Positions 11,631 to 23,344 of a stretch of 64,000 bases of DNA are shown piece by piece (within the stretch, counting starts at the first letter, position 1; the number at the start of each line of letters is the position of its first letter). The DNA is from Azolla caroliniana. Its lineage: Eukaryota > Polypodiophyta. Made by a program: the position numbers and the translations under genes. The notes beneath the pieces were generated by a model that saw nothing but the letters and a program-made list of their open reading frames with translations, did no database searches and was not told the DNA's origin. Location of the stretch: positions 2,666,001-2,730,000 of the forward strand of contig JBHGNT010000004.1 in the NCBI GenBank assembly GCA_043228905.1, written 5' to 3'.

Positions 11631-12931
11631 ATGGCATTGAAGAACATAAAGCCTCTTTTGATATATTCCTCTATAGTGTCAATTAATTTCAAAGAAAACT
11701 TCACAATTCCTTGGACTATGAGATCGGAAATTGTGAATGCTCTATTACTTGAGGAAGTTGCTAGTTCAAGGACGACAATGGAGAAATGGATGGGCAACAA
11801 GGAGGAGGGATCCTTGATTCCAATATGTAGAGAACCCCCGTATAGGATACAAGGCCACGAGCTACAAGCGAATGACAAACCAACAACAGTGAGCATGGTG
11901 GTTCGAGTACTCATGTACAAAGGTAGTAAGTGGATTGTAGATCACGATCCGATCAAAGTACAACCGAAGTGGCACATATGTGTTCATGAAAACACATCGC
12001 TATGGAAGGTCATCAATGACTCTTTGCAACGGATACGACACAATCCATATGAGGGACAAGGAAGTGAAGCCATCCCCTTCTTCAAATTGACGACAAGATT
12101 GGATCACCACATCCTAGCTGTTCAAACTAATAGAGAACCGACTATTGCAAAGATATGGTGCACATATCATATTTCCCCTACGATTATTGACTAGATTTGG
12201 CAACGATTATAGAAACGTTAGCAAGCTAGGTGAATTACCACATTTCAATGGCTATTAATACATAGGTTACTACTTGTCGATGCATGGAAGCATGGGATAC
12301 TTTGCTCCCCTAATTGTGTAGCATGCCCCAATGAAATAGAATCAATCAGACATGCTCTGTGGGATTCAGAGACATTAAATATGGAGGGGGGTGGCCGAAT
12401 ATTGCAATTATGCAATGTGCAAGGCTCAATCAAGTGATGAAATATATGTTGGTTATCCTAATAGGCCCCAATTGACAAATACAAACATTAGGATGAGGGA
12501 GTGAGTTGGTGGTAAAGGCACAAACAATTTCGTTTTCCACCATCAATAATGTTCACTCAACCCACATCAATGCCAAAGATGAAGTTGTGATGGAAATGAT
12601 AAACCTAGTAAACATTATGTACCATCTCGAAGCAACGTTGTAGGTGTGTCTTCTCCAATCAATCAGTTCTCTAGGACACACTATTGCAAGAGATATGGAG
12701 TGAAGTTGTAACCACGCTAAAGAGCCAATATGATGACATCATAGGCGGATCCAAAGGAGTCAAAAGACAACATTTACTCTTCATCTAACAATGGTTGTCC
12801 TCTCCCTTTCTTGAATCAATGGGCCTCCGCATAAGATAGAACTATTGAGCCCCTTCTATGGTATGTATATAACATTCATGGCTATAAACCTTTATAATTA
12901 ATGTAAGGAGTTTTTTGTTTTAGAAAAAAAA
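11631..12931 (+). mobile_element. LINE 3' relic, copy 4, with zf-RVT-like segment
   Basis: The frame at 11631-12194 (187 codons, no family recognised) is followed after a stop by a zinc-binding LINE reverse-transcriptase relic at 12250-12400: HRLLLVDAWKHGILCSPNC, then CPNE and IRHALWDSE, which fits the LLT-x-D-L ... CPxC ... E-x2-H-x2-W pattern. A weak match to the GPxWNYxPP peptide DNA occurs near 12820. The element ends TAATGTAAGGAGTTTTTTG plus an A-run (12923-12931), matching the three LINE tails at the left of the window. Whether the frame at 11631-12194 belongs to the LINE is uncertain. Confidence 0.55.
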
Positions 12932-14379
12932 AACTTCATACTTTTTAGATATAGTATCTAACCATATGTTCCCCAAAAATGAAGAACATATATAAAAATG
13001 TCGAAACCTTTCAAAGGGATAAATTGTAACGCTCACCAAAAAACTCATTTTAGAAGGGAGTAAATTTAATTCATTAAAGAAAACCAACAAATTGCTGCCA
13101 TCATGTAGGTGTATTGACAAGATAATCAAACCCTTCTTACTTCCCTTTCTCCAAGAGAGAAGGAAATACTATCTTTTAACTTCTTCACCATGTATGTTGC
13201 ACATATCCATTAAAGTCATTCATTCCAATTAGTTTCATGAAAGATTGGATTATTCAGAAATACTAGACAAAGTTAGGCAAATGGACAATGACTTCACAAC
13301 TACAATGATTCAAAACATACCATTAACAAGAATCTGCTAAAACAATGTTAAATCAATAGAAAAGGTAAAACAGTGTTAAATCAATAGAAAGGCAACAACA
13401 CAATAGATTTAAACCGCACTCTCTTTAAAAATGAAGTAACTTGTTTGGAAGTCAGAAAGGAATAGTGATACCATAGAAGATTTTACCTTGGCAAAACATG
13501 AAAGGAATAATGATCAGAATGGATTCCACTGCGATATCGTTTTTTTAATATACCTTAAACATTCAGGGATCAATTCATGAGACATGTGGATTGTATGTTT
13601 TCAAAAACCAGTGGACTATTTCATGAGAAAATGCAAGGCTGACCACAGGTAATGAAAGGCTCAGGGGTTTGATACCTGCTAAAGATGATTGGAGGGGATA
13701 AGATGAAGCTGCAATAGGCAAAAGACGACATGGAAGCCTGTTCCAACTGTTAATGTTGCAACATGTGCATTTTGTCAAAACAGGCGGCCATGCAAGATAA
13801 GGATAGGTGCACATGTATTAAAAACATTACGGCATTTGCATGATCATCATTTCCAAAAGCACTTAAAAAAATAAGATCATTTTCCTGAAGCAAAATGGTA
13901 AAACAGCTAAAGAAATGCATTTAACCTGAATAACTAGACCACACCTATGAAGCAATCTGATCAACACTATACAAACAACTCACCAGACACAAACATTCTC
14001 CTTCTCATAAATATTCTACAGTGTAAACCTCTTCATTTTAGCCCTTATAGATAACCAGGTGCTTTGTATATCCTGCAGAAAACAATAGTTTCCAGAGAAA
14101 ATCACATATCCACCTAATGAAATAGTGATAAGTTTGTGGTAATAGAAATGTTTGACATTGAAATCTACATTAGAGAAAGAAGTTTGCTTCCAAAAAACTT
14201 CTACGACATTTCAATTAGATGCAGTAGAGTAAACATGCACAGATGAAAATCATGTCCAATGAAGAGAAACAATATACAGCTGTGGTACCTCTATTAATCT
14301 CTATACTTTCTTCCACATTTGTTTTCGTATCTAGATAATGTGAAAAATGCAGTAGCGGAAACACATTCTCATAACATAG
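12932..14379. other. No supported gene; possible intron-like DNA
   Basis: AT-rich sequence. A minus-strand stretch at 13575-13814 reads through 79 codons and contains TTGCAG and TAGCAG sites that could be splice acceptors, but no protein family is recognisable. I note it only as a weak host-exon candidate. Confidence 0.2.
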
Positions 14380-15700
14380 TTTCGATGCATGCCATAAAAC
14401 AATGATTTAAGATAATAGACTATAGTACACAATTATGAACCTCTACATAACTGCATAAGTTTAAATGCCATGCCATAAAACAAAGATTTAAGATAATAGA
14501 CTATAGTACACAGTTATGAACCTCTACATAACTGCATATGAAACATTCTATCTTCCATATTTCTTCTTGTTTTCATTGACGTTTGAACTACACTAAGAAA
14601 TGGAAAAAGCATCTCCATCTTCAACAAAACAAAGAAAGATAGTATATAGTTATGAAAACCTTTCAAACAGTATCTGAGAAAGGTAAACAGTTTAAGCCTC
14701 CAATAAAATTCAGATATACTTCTATATATCTGCATATGAATCATGCTTTCTTCTTTTCAATAATGTTTGAACTACATGTAGTAAAATTCTTTTTTCAACA
14801 AACATTTGAACTACTTGCAGTATTAGAAAAAACTATATAGCCTCTGAATAAAACAAGAAAGGCAGTATACAATTGTGAACAGCTTTCAAAAAGACTTTCA
14901 GATAGATAAACAGCTTTCTATATCTCCATAAAATTCAGGTTCTATGTGAAACATACTTGCATCTATAAATCTCCTTGTTTTGAACAAAATTTGCACTACT
15001 TGTACTAAAGGAAACATCTATAGCAACAAATCTAGGCCCAAGACACATAGAAAGATAGCATACAGTAATGATACCTCCGTAAACACATACTATTTTTTAT
15101 GTTTCCTCTGGGTTTCAACAAATTTTGAACTCATGTAGTTGAGAAAGCCAATATAACCCGTAACATTTCTTGAAAGCTATGGCCTTAGAATAAAGAAAAA
15201 TAGTACAGAGTTATGATACCTACATAAATCACCATAATTCCTTGCACATATCTTCTGATTTTCAACAAAATTTGAACTTCATGTGGTAGCATGTACAGAT
15301 ACTACAGCTTGAAAAAATCCATGTACATAAACCGACAAATAATCTTATCCAGTTATGCTACCTCCATAAAGATCTGTATTTCTTCTGATTCTCAACAAAA
15401 TGTGAACTATATGTGGTAGCGGCAGGATATGTAGCAGTAACGTATCTTGAAAGTCACGTTGAAAGAAGAAAGAAGGACAGTATACTGTTAAGATATCTGA
15501 ACAAATGCGCATAACACATGCTTTCCTCCAAATTCTGGTTTTCATCATAACTTGATTTTCATGTACCGGAGCAAGCATACATAACAGGCAACACAGCTAG
15601 AAAGCCATGTCCATAAAACAAAGCAAGAAAGTATACGGTTATAAACAGCGTTCCAACTAACAACAAGTTACCATACCTCCACTATCCTGTACATGTACAT
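14380..15700. repeat. Degenerate tandem array, ~150-bp unit
   Basis: A composite unit recurs eight to nine times: an AAACAAAGAAAG-like block, then AGTATACAGTTATGA, then ACCTCCATAAA, then TTTCAACAAAATTTGAACTA. The anchor phrase sits near 14391, 14466, 14625, 14840, 15040, 15190, 15335, 15460 and 15615. Spacing is about 75-215 bp and mostly 130-160 bp. Units are heavily diverged. No open frame runs through it. Confidence 0.5.
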
Positions 15701-16192
15701 ATCGATATATCAAACGAAACATATATATATATATACAGTTCCGTGTCGTCAGATTCAACAATGGCAAGAAGAATGAAGGAGAGGACTGATCATCACTAGC
15801 TGTGGCGTGAGATCCGTGGAGAATGGTAGGAAGGATTGGTGAGAGAAATGAGAAGATGGTGAATGGATCGGGAGAGAAGATCCATGGATGCAGCGGCGAG
15901 TCTGAGGAGCTCCAAAAGTAAGCCCCAATTGGCCATGTCTGTCAGATGAGGCAGACGGGAAAGAAAGGATAGATTTTATTACCGTCCCAAAGAGGAAGTC
16001 AAGATGTAATATATTATAGGGAAAAGTACCTGGATACCCCTGGAAGTTCATCTATTTATCAGAATGCCCCTGGAAGTTCCAAATTTACCAAACTACCCCT
16101 ATGTCCAAAAAATTACACTTTATAAAGTAATTATACACTCAAATCTATAAGCCCTAGTTACCAAAGATGGAAGAAATGGACCCAAACTAGCC
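15701..16192 (-). other. Possible old 5' exon/UTR; no confirmed gene
   Basis: Read on the minus strand, 15990-15740 is pyrimidine-rich, UTR-like sequence with short open stretches, ending at a GTATATATAT run that could be a splice donor. To its right (16036-16090) CCCCTGGAAGTTC occurs twice in A-rich sequence, a style seen at decayed transposon ends. The Gypsy-1 fragment breaks off at about 16193. No protein homology is visible. Confidence 0.2.
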
Positions 16193-17079
16193 CTATTTAC
16201 GTATATAACCCATTCGTAAATAATCCTTGAGTTGCTTAAATACCTCATCCTCTTCGGATCGACTTAAACGATAAGGAGGTATATTTATTGGTGCAACGCC
16301 AGGTACAATATCTATATGATGGTCTATATTACGTTTAGGAGGTAACCGATGTGGTAGTTCACTTGGGAAAACATCAAGAAAATCATTTAAGATTTCATCA
16401 AGTTGTCGTTGTTCAAAATAAGATAAATGACCCGAGACATTATCGATATTATAAACGTGAATGTTCGGATCAAGTACACAATAAAATAAAGAAGAACAAG
16501 ATTGCTCGAATATTGATGGAGAGGAAACAATCGAAAGAGATAGTTTATTTACACATTGAATAAAATGAATACAATCGTTCAGTACAAAGGTAATGGAATG
16601 GTGAACCCAATCAATAAAAAAAGAAGAGTTTTTATTAAAAAACCAAGGATAATCTAGCATTCCATCAGTGGTACAAAGATTCATTACATGGAAGTCTACT
16701 TCCTCTATATAGGTATCAATAGAAATTCCTAATGAATGAATTGCCCCGTTGATGTATTGTACTCTTCCATTAGCCAAGTGCACCTTATAGGTGTGATCAC
16801 TTACGGTGGGTTGGATTCCTCATATCTGAACCAAACAATCATTCACAAAGTTGTGTAAGCTTCCTGAATCAAATAAAAATTGGATGGGAGATCCATTGAT
16901 ATACCCGTTTTGCATGTAGTAAATCATTGGGTCCCAATACATATTGAGGGAAAGAACATTTACAATTACTTAAATGATGTGTATAGACCTCAAGGACATT
17001 AGGAATCTGACCTTATGGTCTGCAACTTTGGTTTTGTTGTCGTGCTCTTTCCATTGGAGCTTTCAACATTGTTCTTTTG
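16193..17079 (-). pseudogene. Gypsy-1 protease-RT fragment
   Basis: A minus-strand Ty3/Gypsy pol relic. It begins after the gag zinc knuckle, which lies across the 5.7-kb Copia insertion at 22.8 kb. The aspartic protease site is LFDSGSLHNF (about 16865), followed by an in-frame TGA. The open part (16193-16783) continues with the WVHHSITF region, a linker, and the start of reverse transcriptase (LPHRLPPKR ... PPYRLSRSEEDEVFKQLKDY ... GYIR). The sequence stops abruptly after GYIRK, before the RT catalytic core. Its wording differs from the chromovirus fragments at 23.5 and 58.4 kb, so it is another Gypsy lineage. Confidence 0.75.
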
Positions 17080-17887
17080 TGACGGGAACTCAACGCTCCT
17101 TATGAGCTACGCTCGGCCACAACCGAGCTTAGAATGATACACAGAAAACGGGAACAAATGTACGCGACACAAAGGAGGGAAAAGGTACACAAAATGTTTA
17201 CGTGGAAAACCCAAAGAGGGAAAAACCACGGCAGCCCACAGGCTGCAAACTATCGCTATGTTGGAATGTACAAAACAATGAGTTCACGGAGGCAACGACC
17301 TCGTACTCACGATCTTCGCCACAATCGGCGGTTACAACAGAGGCAACGACCTCTTTCTTTCTCTCTCTCTCTGTACACTGTTACGTGTTCTCTCTTCTTC
17401 TTGCACCAACAAGAAAATGACAACAACTCAATACACATATTTGCCCTAAGTCATATTTATACTAATATGACTTTTTGGCTATTTACAAATATAGCCACGA
17501 TGGGCTCTCAAAAACATATTTACGAATATGTCTCTTCCTCCGGTTCTCACCGGGTCTGCGTCATCCGGCTCTCCGTAGCCGGGTGTTCCTCATCCGGTTC
17601 ACACCGGGTCTGCACCATCCGGCTCTCCGTAGCCGGGTACTCCTCATCCGGTTCACACCGGGTCTGCACCATCCGGCTCTCCGTAGCCGGGTACTCCTCA
17701 TCCGGTTCACACCGGGTCTGCACCATCCGGCTCTCCGTAGCTGGGTACTCCTCATCCGGTTCACACCGGGTTTGCACCATCCGGCTCTCCGTAGCTGGGT
17801 ACTCCTCTTCCTGTTTCGGCCTCGGTCGAGATTGTTCGTCGGCACTGTTCTTCTCCCTTCCCATCCGGAGGGACCTATCTCCCAACA
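17080..17887 (-). repeat. Copia-3 3' LTR
   Basis: 808 bp, from TGTTGGGAGATAGG (17887, minus strand) to CCCGTCA (17080). It includes five 54-bp tandem units at 17540-17809 and a pyrimidine-rich block (17361-17400). Confidence 0.93.
17540..17809. repeat. 54-bp minisatellite, 5 units (3' LTR)
   Basis: Units begin CCGGTTCACACCGGGTC at 17540, 17594, 17648, 17702 and 17756, exactly 54 bp apart. Each holds two short dyads (CCGGnnnn..CCGG). Since 54 is a multiple of three, several frames stay open through it, giving artefactual repeat proteins on both strands. Confidence 0.97.
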
Positions 17888-17902
17888 AACTCCCCCTTCA
17901 CT
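17888..17902 (-). other. Copia-3 polypurine tract
   Basis: The minus strand reads GTGAAGGGGGAGTT directly before the 3' LTR start TGTTGGGAG. Confidence 0.88.
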
Positions 17903-20900
17903 CCGGCATGGGGTGTCTTATCAGTCCGATCCGCTTCCGGCATGCATCCAGCTTGTCGGGTATCAGAACTTTGGTCAGCATATCTGACCCGTTCTCTGCC
18001 GTGTGGATCTTCGTCAGCGCGAACTCCTGGTCATCTACTCTTTCCCGGATCCAGTGATATCTTCGCTGGATATGCTTCGTCCGAGAATGGTAGGCCGCAT
18101 TCTTAGCAAGGTGGATGGCACTTTGACTGTCGCAATAGAGTCGGTATTCCTCTTGCCGGATACCAAGCTCTCCAATGAAGTCCTTCATCCATAATATTTC
18201 CTTGCCAGCTTCCACAGCCGCCATGTACTCCGCCTCTATGGTTGACAATGCAACCGTCTTCTGTAGCCTCGACTGCCACGAAACAGCTCCCCCTGCATAA
18301 GTCATTACATACCCGGATGTAGACCGGCTGGTATCCACATTAGCCGATATGTCCGAGTCAGTGAAACCGTCAAGTTGAGGTCTTCCGGAGCCGAATCGGA
18401 GACACATATTTGAAGTGCCCTTCAAATACCGGAGTATCCATTTGATTGCGTTCAAGTGCTCCTTGCTGGGATTGCTCATAAACCGGCTCACCACTCCGAC
18501 TACGTATCCTATATCCGGTCGGGTACACACCATTGCGTACATCAAGCTCCCGACGGCAGAGGCATATGGGATCTTCATCATATCCGCCTTCTCTGCTTTC
18601 GTCTTCGGGATTTGCTTGCCGGATAGCCTGCAGTTTGTCGGAAGTGTCGATCTGACCGGTTTCGCATCTGACATGTTGAACCGGTGAAGCACCTTTGTCA
18701 CGTACTTCTCCTGTGATACCCATAATTGCTTCTTTGACTGGTTCCGGATGATGTGCATCCCCAACATCTGTCTTGCCGGACCCAAGTCTTTCATTGAGAA
18801 GGTCCGGTTGAGAGCCTTCTTCAGCATCCGTATTTTGACTTGGTCCCGTCCGACGATCAACATGTCATCCACGTACAGAAGGAGTATTAGGAAGTCGCCT
18901 CCTTCGAACTTCTTCACAAACACACAATGATCGGCTTGTGTCTTGTGGTACCCTTGATCGGTCATGAAGGAGTCGAACTTCCGGTACCATTGTCGGGGGG
19001 CCTGCTTCAACCCGTAGAGACTCTTCTTCAACCGACATACCAGGTGCTCCTTCCCTTTCTCCACAAATCCCTCCGATTGCTGCATGTAGATCTCCTCTTC
19101 GAGGTTGCCGTGAAGGAATGCCGTCTTCACGTCCAGCTGCTCTACCTCAAGGTCCATGCTTGCCGCTATACTCAGCACCGTCCGGATGGAGGTCATCTTT
19201 ACTACTGGGGCAAATATCTCGTCGAAGTCCACGCCCTTCTTCTGCTGGAACCCCTTCACCACGATCCTGGCTTTGTATCTCGGGGGGTTGCCGGCATCTC
19301 ACGGTTTCAACTTGTACACCCACTTGTTTCGGAGTGCCCGCTTTCCTTTCGACAACTCCACCAATTCGTACTTATGGTTCTCATGCAGGGAATCCATCTC
19401 GTCCTGCATGGCACTTAACCATTTTCGGCTGTGGGTGTCATCCTCCGCTTCTTTGAAGCTTTCCGGCTCCCCCTCATTGGTCAGCAGAACATGCTCTGCA
19501 TCCGGAAATCTCCGGGTGGCCCTTCTCTCTCTAAGAGGATATCTCCGTCTTTGGGCTTCGGTAGCCGGCTCCTCCATTTGCTCTTCATCCGAATCCGATT
19601 CGGGGTCTTGGCCGGTTCCGGTCTCAGCTTCCTCTACTTCTTCTTCTACCAGTTCGGTATCCTCATCGTAACCGGCTGGTTCCTCGAGTGCTAACCGGTC
19701 TCTTGCCGGTTGGGTCTGCTCATCGTAGAGTCTATCCTTACCGGTCGACTCGGAGTTCATTATCTTCTTCTCCGACTCCCAATCGGCGAGCGTCTTGTCT
19801 TCCATGAAGATAATATCTCGACTCCGGAATACCTTCTTGTCGACCGGGTCCCGCACTCGGTAGCCGAACTCATCGTCACCATACCCGAGGAATATGCATG
19901 GCCGGGTCTTTGGATCTAACTTTCCTCTCCGGTCCTTAACTACATGCATGTACGCGAGACACCCGAACACCTTCAGATGCTGGTAGGATACTTCCTTACC
20001 GGTCCACACTCTCTGTGGCGTGTCTCCGTCCAAGGGTACTGAGGGTGATCTATTTATCACATATGTCGCCGTCGACAATGCCTCAGCCCAAAACTTCTTG
20101 GGTAGCTTTGCATGCGCTAGCATACTCCGGACCCTCTCCATTATTGTCCGGTTCATCCTCTCGGCCAGTCCGTTTAGTTCCGGCGTCTTCGGCACGGTAA
20201 ATTCGAGCCGGATTCCCTTCGAGCGGCAGTACTCCTCGAACTGCCCCCGGTATTCTCCTCCGTTATCTGCTCGAACCAACTTTAGCTTCCGGCCGGTTTC
20301 TCTTTTCACTCTCGCGTAGAGCTCTTTGAAGATGGATAACACCTAATCCTTCGTCTTCAATGGTGTGGCCCACAACTTCCGGTTGTGGTCATCTATGAAC
20401 GTCATGAAGTACTGCGCTCCGGCATGTGACTTCGTGTCTACTTGACACACATCCGTATGCACCAACTCCAGTGGTGCATTACGTCTCATCGGTGGCCTTG
20501 GTCGGAAGGAGGTCCGGTTCTGCTTACTGGCCAGACAATCAGTGCACTTCTCTAAGTGCACGTTCTTCACTGGAATGAGGTTGTCGTCTGCAAGCCTCTT
20601 CATCCCCTTCTAGCTCATATGACACAGCCTCTTGTGCCATAGCTCACCGGCAATGTCGGATTCCACGTTTAGTTCTTCCAGGCATAACCGGGCATTCATC
20701 AGGTACAGTGTGTTTACCTTCCGGGCCCAAGCCACAATCAGGCTCCCTTCGCTGAACTTCATGACGCCGTTCCGGATGCTACCCGTGTAGCCCTCATCAT
20801 CTAGCCGACCGGCTGATATCAGGTTCAGACGAACCTCCGGAACGTGCCGGACATCCTTCAACAACAACTTGCATCCGGTTGGTGTTGACAGCCACACGTC

Positions 20901-21944
20901 TCCTATGCCGATAATTCGGCATGTACCTTCGTTCCCCATCTGGACACAGCCGTGATCATTGACTAAGTAGGATGAGAAGCATTTCCGGTCCGGGGTAAGG
21001 TGGAACGATGCTCCGGAGTCTACCACCCAGGTCATCTCGTCGCCGGCAAGGTTTATCTCACACTCCTCGGTGATGGGCATCAACTCTTCTTCACTTGCCG
21101 CGATTGTTGTCATTCCCGTCCGATCCGGCCCCCTCCGGTCTTTACCGTTCCGGTCCGGGGTTTGCTTCGAATCGGTACCGTCGGTTTCCTTGTCTTTACG
21201 GAAATGCCGACAGTTCTTTTGGAAGTGTCCCGGCTTGCCGCAATAGAAGCAAGCAGGCCTCCCCCTTGACTTTGACCGTGTCCCCGACTTCTCCCGGTTC
21301 TGGGGACTACGGTTTCTCTGTCTTCCGCGTTCCGATTCGGCAAGGAGCGATTTGGAGTCGGAGCTCGTATCTTTGTCTTTCCGACGCGCCTCCTCATCTA
21401 GCAAGCTCGACTTTACTCTTGCTAGGGATAACCGTTTTCCTTCCGGTCCGGCGTTGCCCAAAGTGACAACCAACATCTCCTAGCTATCCGGGAGGGAACG
21501 GAGCAGGAGTAGCGCTAGTAGCTCATCGGCAAGAGGTACTTCCAATGACGTTGCCTGGTGTATCAGCCCTTGGAAGGCATTCATATGCTCCGCCATGTTG
21601 GAGCCATCTTGGTACCAGAGTCTTACTAGCTTCCGGAATACCGAAACCTGGTTAACAACATTTTTGTTTTGAAACATTATGCCGATCTTCTCCCAGAGCT
21701 CATGAGCCTTGCTCTCTTCATTGAAGTTGTTGTACAGGATCATGTCGATGAAGCACCGAATGTACGCCGTTGTCTTCATGTGCATCACCTCCCATATCGC
21801 GGCGTCGATTTTGTCCGGTCTCTTGTCCCCGAACTGAACCGACAGCTAGAGGTCTTTAACCACGAGCATGTCCCTCATCTTCGACTTCCATACCGAATAG
21901 TTGGAGCCGGTGAGCTTGAACATGCCGCCAAACGATTCGTCCAT
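17898..21944 (-). pseudogene. Copia-3 gag-pol polyprotein, five nonsense codons
   Basis: One reading frame of 1349 codons from MDESFGGMFKLTGSNYS (21944). In order it holds: gag; CCHC knuckle CFYCGKPGHFQKNC; protease VVDSGASFHLTP; integrase HHCC (LWHKRLCH ... CTDCLASK) and DDE residues in HTDVCQ, RADNGGEY and LNGLAERMNR; RT with LLYVDDMLIVG; RNase H with TDSD, EAEYMAAVEAG and DSQSAIHLAKN. It ends just before the polypurine tract. Stops lie at 21846 (TAG), 21480 (TAG), 20610 (TAG), 20343 (TAG) and 19299 (TGA), with no frameshift. All catalytic residues I checked are present. The element is dead only through point nonsense changes, several of which fit C-to-T or G-to-A. Confidence 0.93.
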
Positions 21945-21962
21945 ATTTCTGTGTTGTTTCGC

Positions 21963-21974
21963 TCTGATACCACT
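21963..21974 (-). other. Copia-3 primer-binding site (tRNA-iMet)
   Basis: TGGTATCAGAGC on the minus strand, two bases inside the 5' LTR end, is complementary to the 3' end of initiator Met-tRNA. Coordinates may be off by one to two bases because of the short spacer. Confidence 0.9.
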
Positions 21975-22819
21975 TGACGGGAACTCAATGCTCCTTATGC
22001 GCTACGCTCAGCCACAACCGAGCTTAGAATGATACACAAAAAACGGGAACAAATGTACGCGACACAAAGGAGGGAAAAGGTACACAGAATGTTTACGTGG
22101 AAAACCCAAAGAGGGAAAAACCATGGCAGCCCACAGGCTGCAAACTATCACTATGTTGGAATGTACAAAACAATGAGTTCACGGAGGCAACGACCTCGTA
22201 CTCACGATCTTCGCCACAAGCGGCGGTTACAACAAAGGCAGCGACCTCTTTCTTTCTCTCTCTCTCTGTACACTGTTACGTGTTCTCTCTTCTTCTTGCA
22301 CCAACAAGAAAATGACAACAACTCAATACACATATTTGCCCTAAGTCATATTTATACTAATATGACTTTTTGGCTATTTACAAATATAGCCACGATGGGC
22401 TCTCAGAAACATATTTACGAATATGTCTCTTCCTCCGGTTCTCACCGGGTCTGCGTCATCCGGCTCTCCGTAGCCGGGTGTTCCTCATCCGGTTCACACC
22501 GGGTCTGCACCATCCGGCTCTCCGTAGCCGGGTACTCCTCATCCGGTTCACACCGGGTCTGCACCATCCGGCTCTCCGTAGCTGGGTACTCCTCATCCAG
22601 TTCACACCGGGTCTGCACCATCCGGCTCTCTGTAGCCGGGTACTCCTCATCCAGTTCACACCGGGTCTGCACCATCCGGCTCTCTGTAGCCGGGTACTCC
22701 TCATCCAGTTCACACCGGGTCTGCACCATCCGGCTCTCTGTAGCCGGGTACTCCTCTTCATGTTTCGGCCTCGACACTGTTCTTCTCCCTTCCCATCCGG
22801 AGGGACCTGTCTCCCAAAA
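21975..22819 (-). repeat. Copia-3 5' LTR
   Basis: 845 bp, with six 54-bp units at 22435-22758. Its terminal bases (minus strand) are mutated from TGTTGGGAG to TTTTGGGAG at the outer edge, next to the TTTTG target duplication. Confidence 0.93.
22435..22758. repeat. 54-bp minisatellite, 6 units (5' LTR)
   Basis: Units start at 22435, 22489, 22543, 22597, 22651 and 22705. The last three share two private variants (CCAGTTC for CCGGTTC, CTCTCTGTAG for CTCTCCGTAG), which shows that one variant unit was locally copied after insertion or during the last replication. Confidence 0.97.
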
Positions 22820-22824
22820 TTTTG

Positions 22825-23344
22825 TATGACCATTCTTTTTGTAGAATACGCAAAATGGATGTTGTCACTTACAATCGCGATCCATGAATTCATTAGGTGT
22901 CTTGCGTTTCCCAACAAATGGTGACTGCTTAGTCCCAGACGCTTCGTTGGGTTTGTTATGGTCCTTCTTCGAAGTGCGTTGATTGTGAAAAACTATTTCA
23001 ATGACCTTTTCAAAGAATTTGGGATCCTTATCGTGCACTATCCAATGATAGTCCGAATTGGGGATGCCATTGACAAAACAAGCTATCAACCAATTGTCCC
23101 CTTCTAGGCCTGATTTTTGGATTTGGGTTCTAGCATGGTGAACATAGTCTTCTAACGAGGAAAATTTCTAGCTAAAGAGGTTCATTAAAGCTTGTGCTGC
23201 CTCGGTTCGAGATGGAGGTTGCAGAAATTGGCCCTTGAAAACTGTGACAAAGTCTGTCTAGGTATCATGCAATTTCCCTGTAGTGCGGAGCCCATGCCAC
23301 CAGGCAGTGGCATTACCCCCTAGTTCTGAATGAAACCATTTGCC
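22825..23344 (-). pseudogene. Gypsy-1 gag fragment
   Basis: A minus-strand gag relic. The conserved gag core reads WFHSELGGNATAWWHGLR, then a helical region ending SGLEGDNWLIACFVNGIP, then a basic linker and a half zinc knuckle CVFYKKNGHTK at the Copia-3 edge. The continuation lies across the insertion at 17079. In-frame stops occur (for example after GKLHDT and NLFS). At its upstream side it is abruptly joined at about 23345 to RT sequence of a different Gypsy lineage. Confidence 0.75.

Larger units (their letters stand above)
17080..22819 (-). mobile_element. Copia-3: full-length, young, with minisatellite LTRs
   Basis: A 5740-bp Ty1/Copia element read on the minus strand. Its 5-bp target duplication is TTTTG (17075-17079 and 22820-22824), and removing it rejoins the Gypsy-1 gag frame. 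LTRs are 808 and 845 bp; the 37-bp difference equals one extra 54-bp repeat unit minus a 17-bp deletion. It has a 12-base initiator-Met primer site, a GTGAAGGGGGAGTT polypurine tract and a single-frame gag-pol of 1349 codons broken by five stop codons. LTRs differ by roughly 2-3% by eye outside the repeats, so it is among the younger insertions in the window. Confidence 0.95.

Noticed and set aside
15755-16051. 98-codon minus-strand frame as a host gene
   Set aside because: Low-complexity Ser/His/Pro composition, no homology, and the first codons lie in A-rich repeat sequence; kept only as a possible UTR.
17540-17809. CRISPR-like regular repeats
   Set aside because: Units are contiguous 54-bp tandem repeats without unique spacers, inside a plant LTR.
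17134-18057. Long plus-strand open frame with a repeated SSGSHRVCTIRLSVAGY peptide, and mirror frames at 17475-17987 and 22029-22924
   Set aside because: It is the 54-bp LTR minisatellite read through; 54 is divisible by three so several frames stay open on both strands. No start context and no domain.
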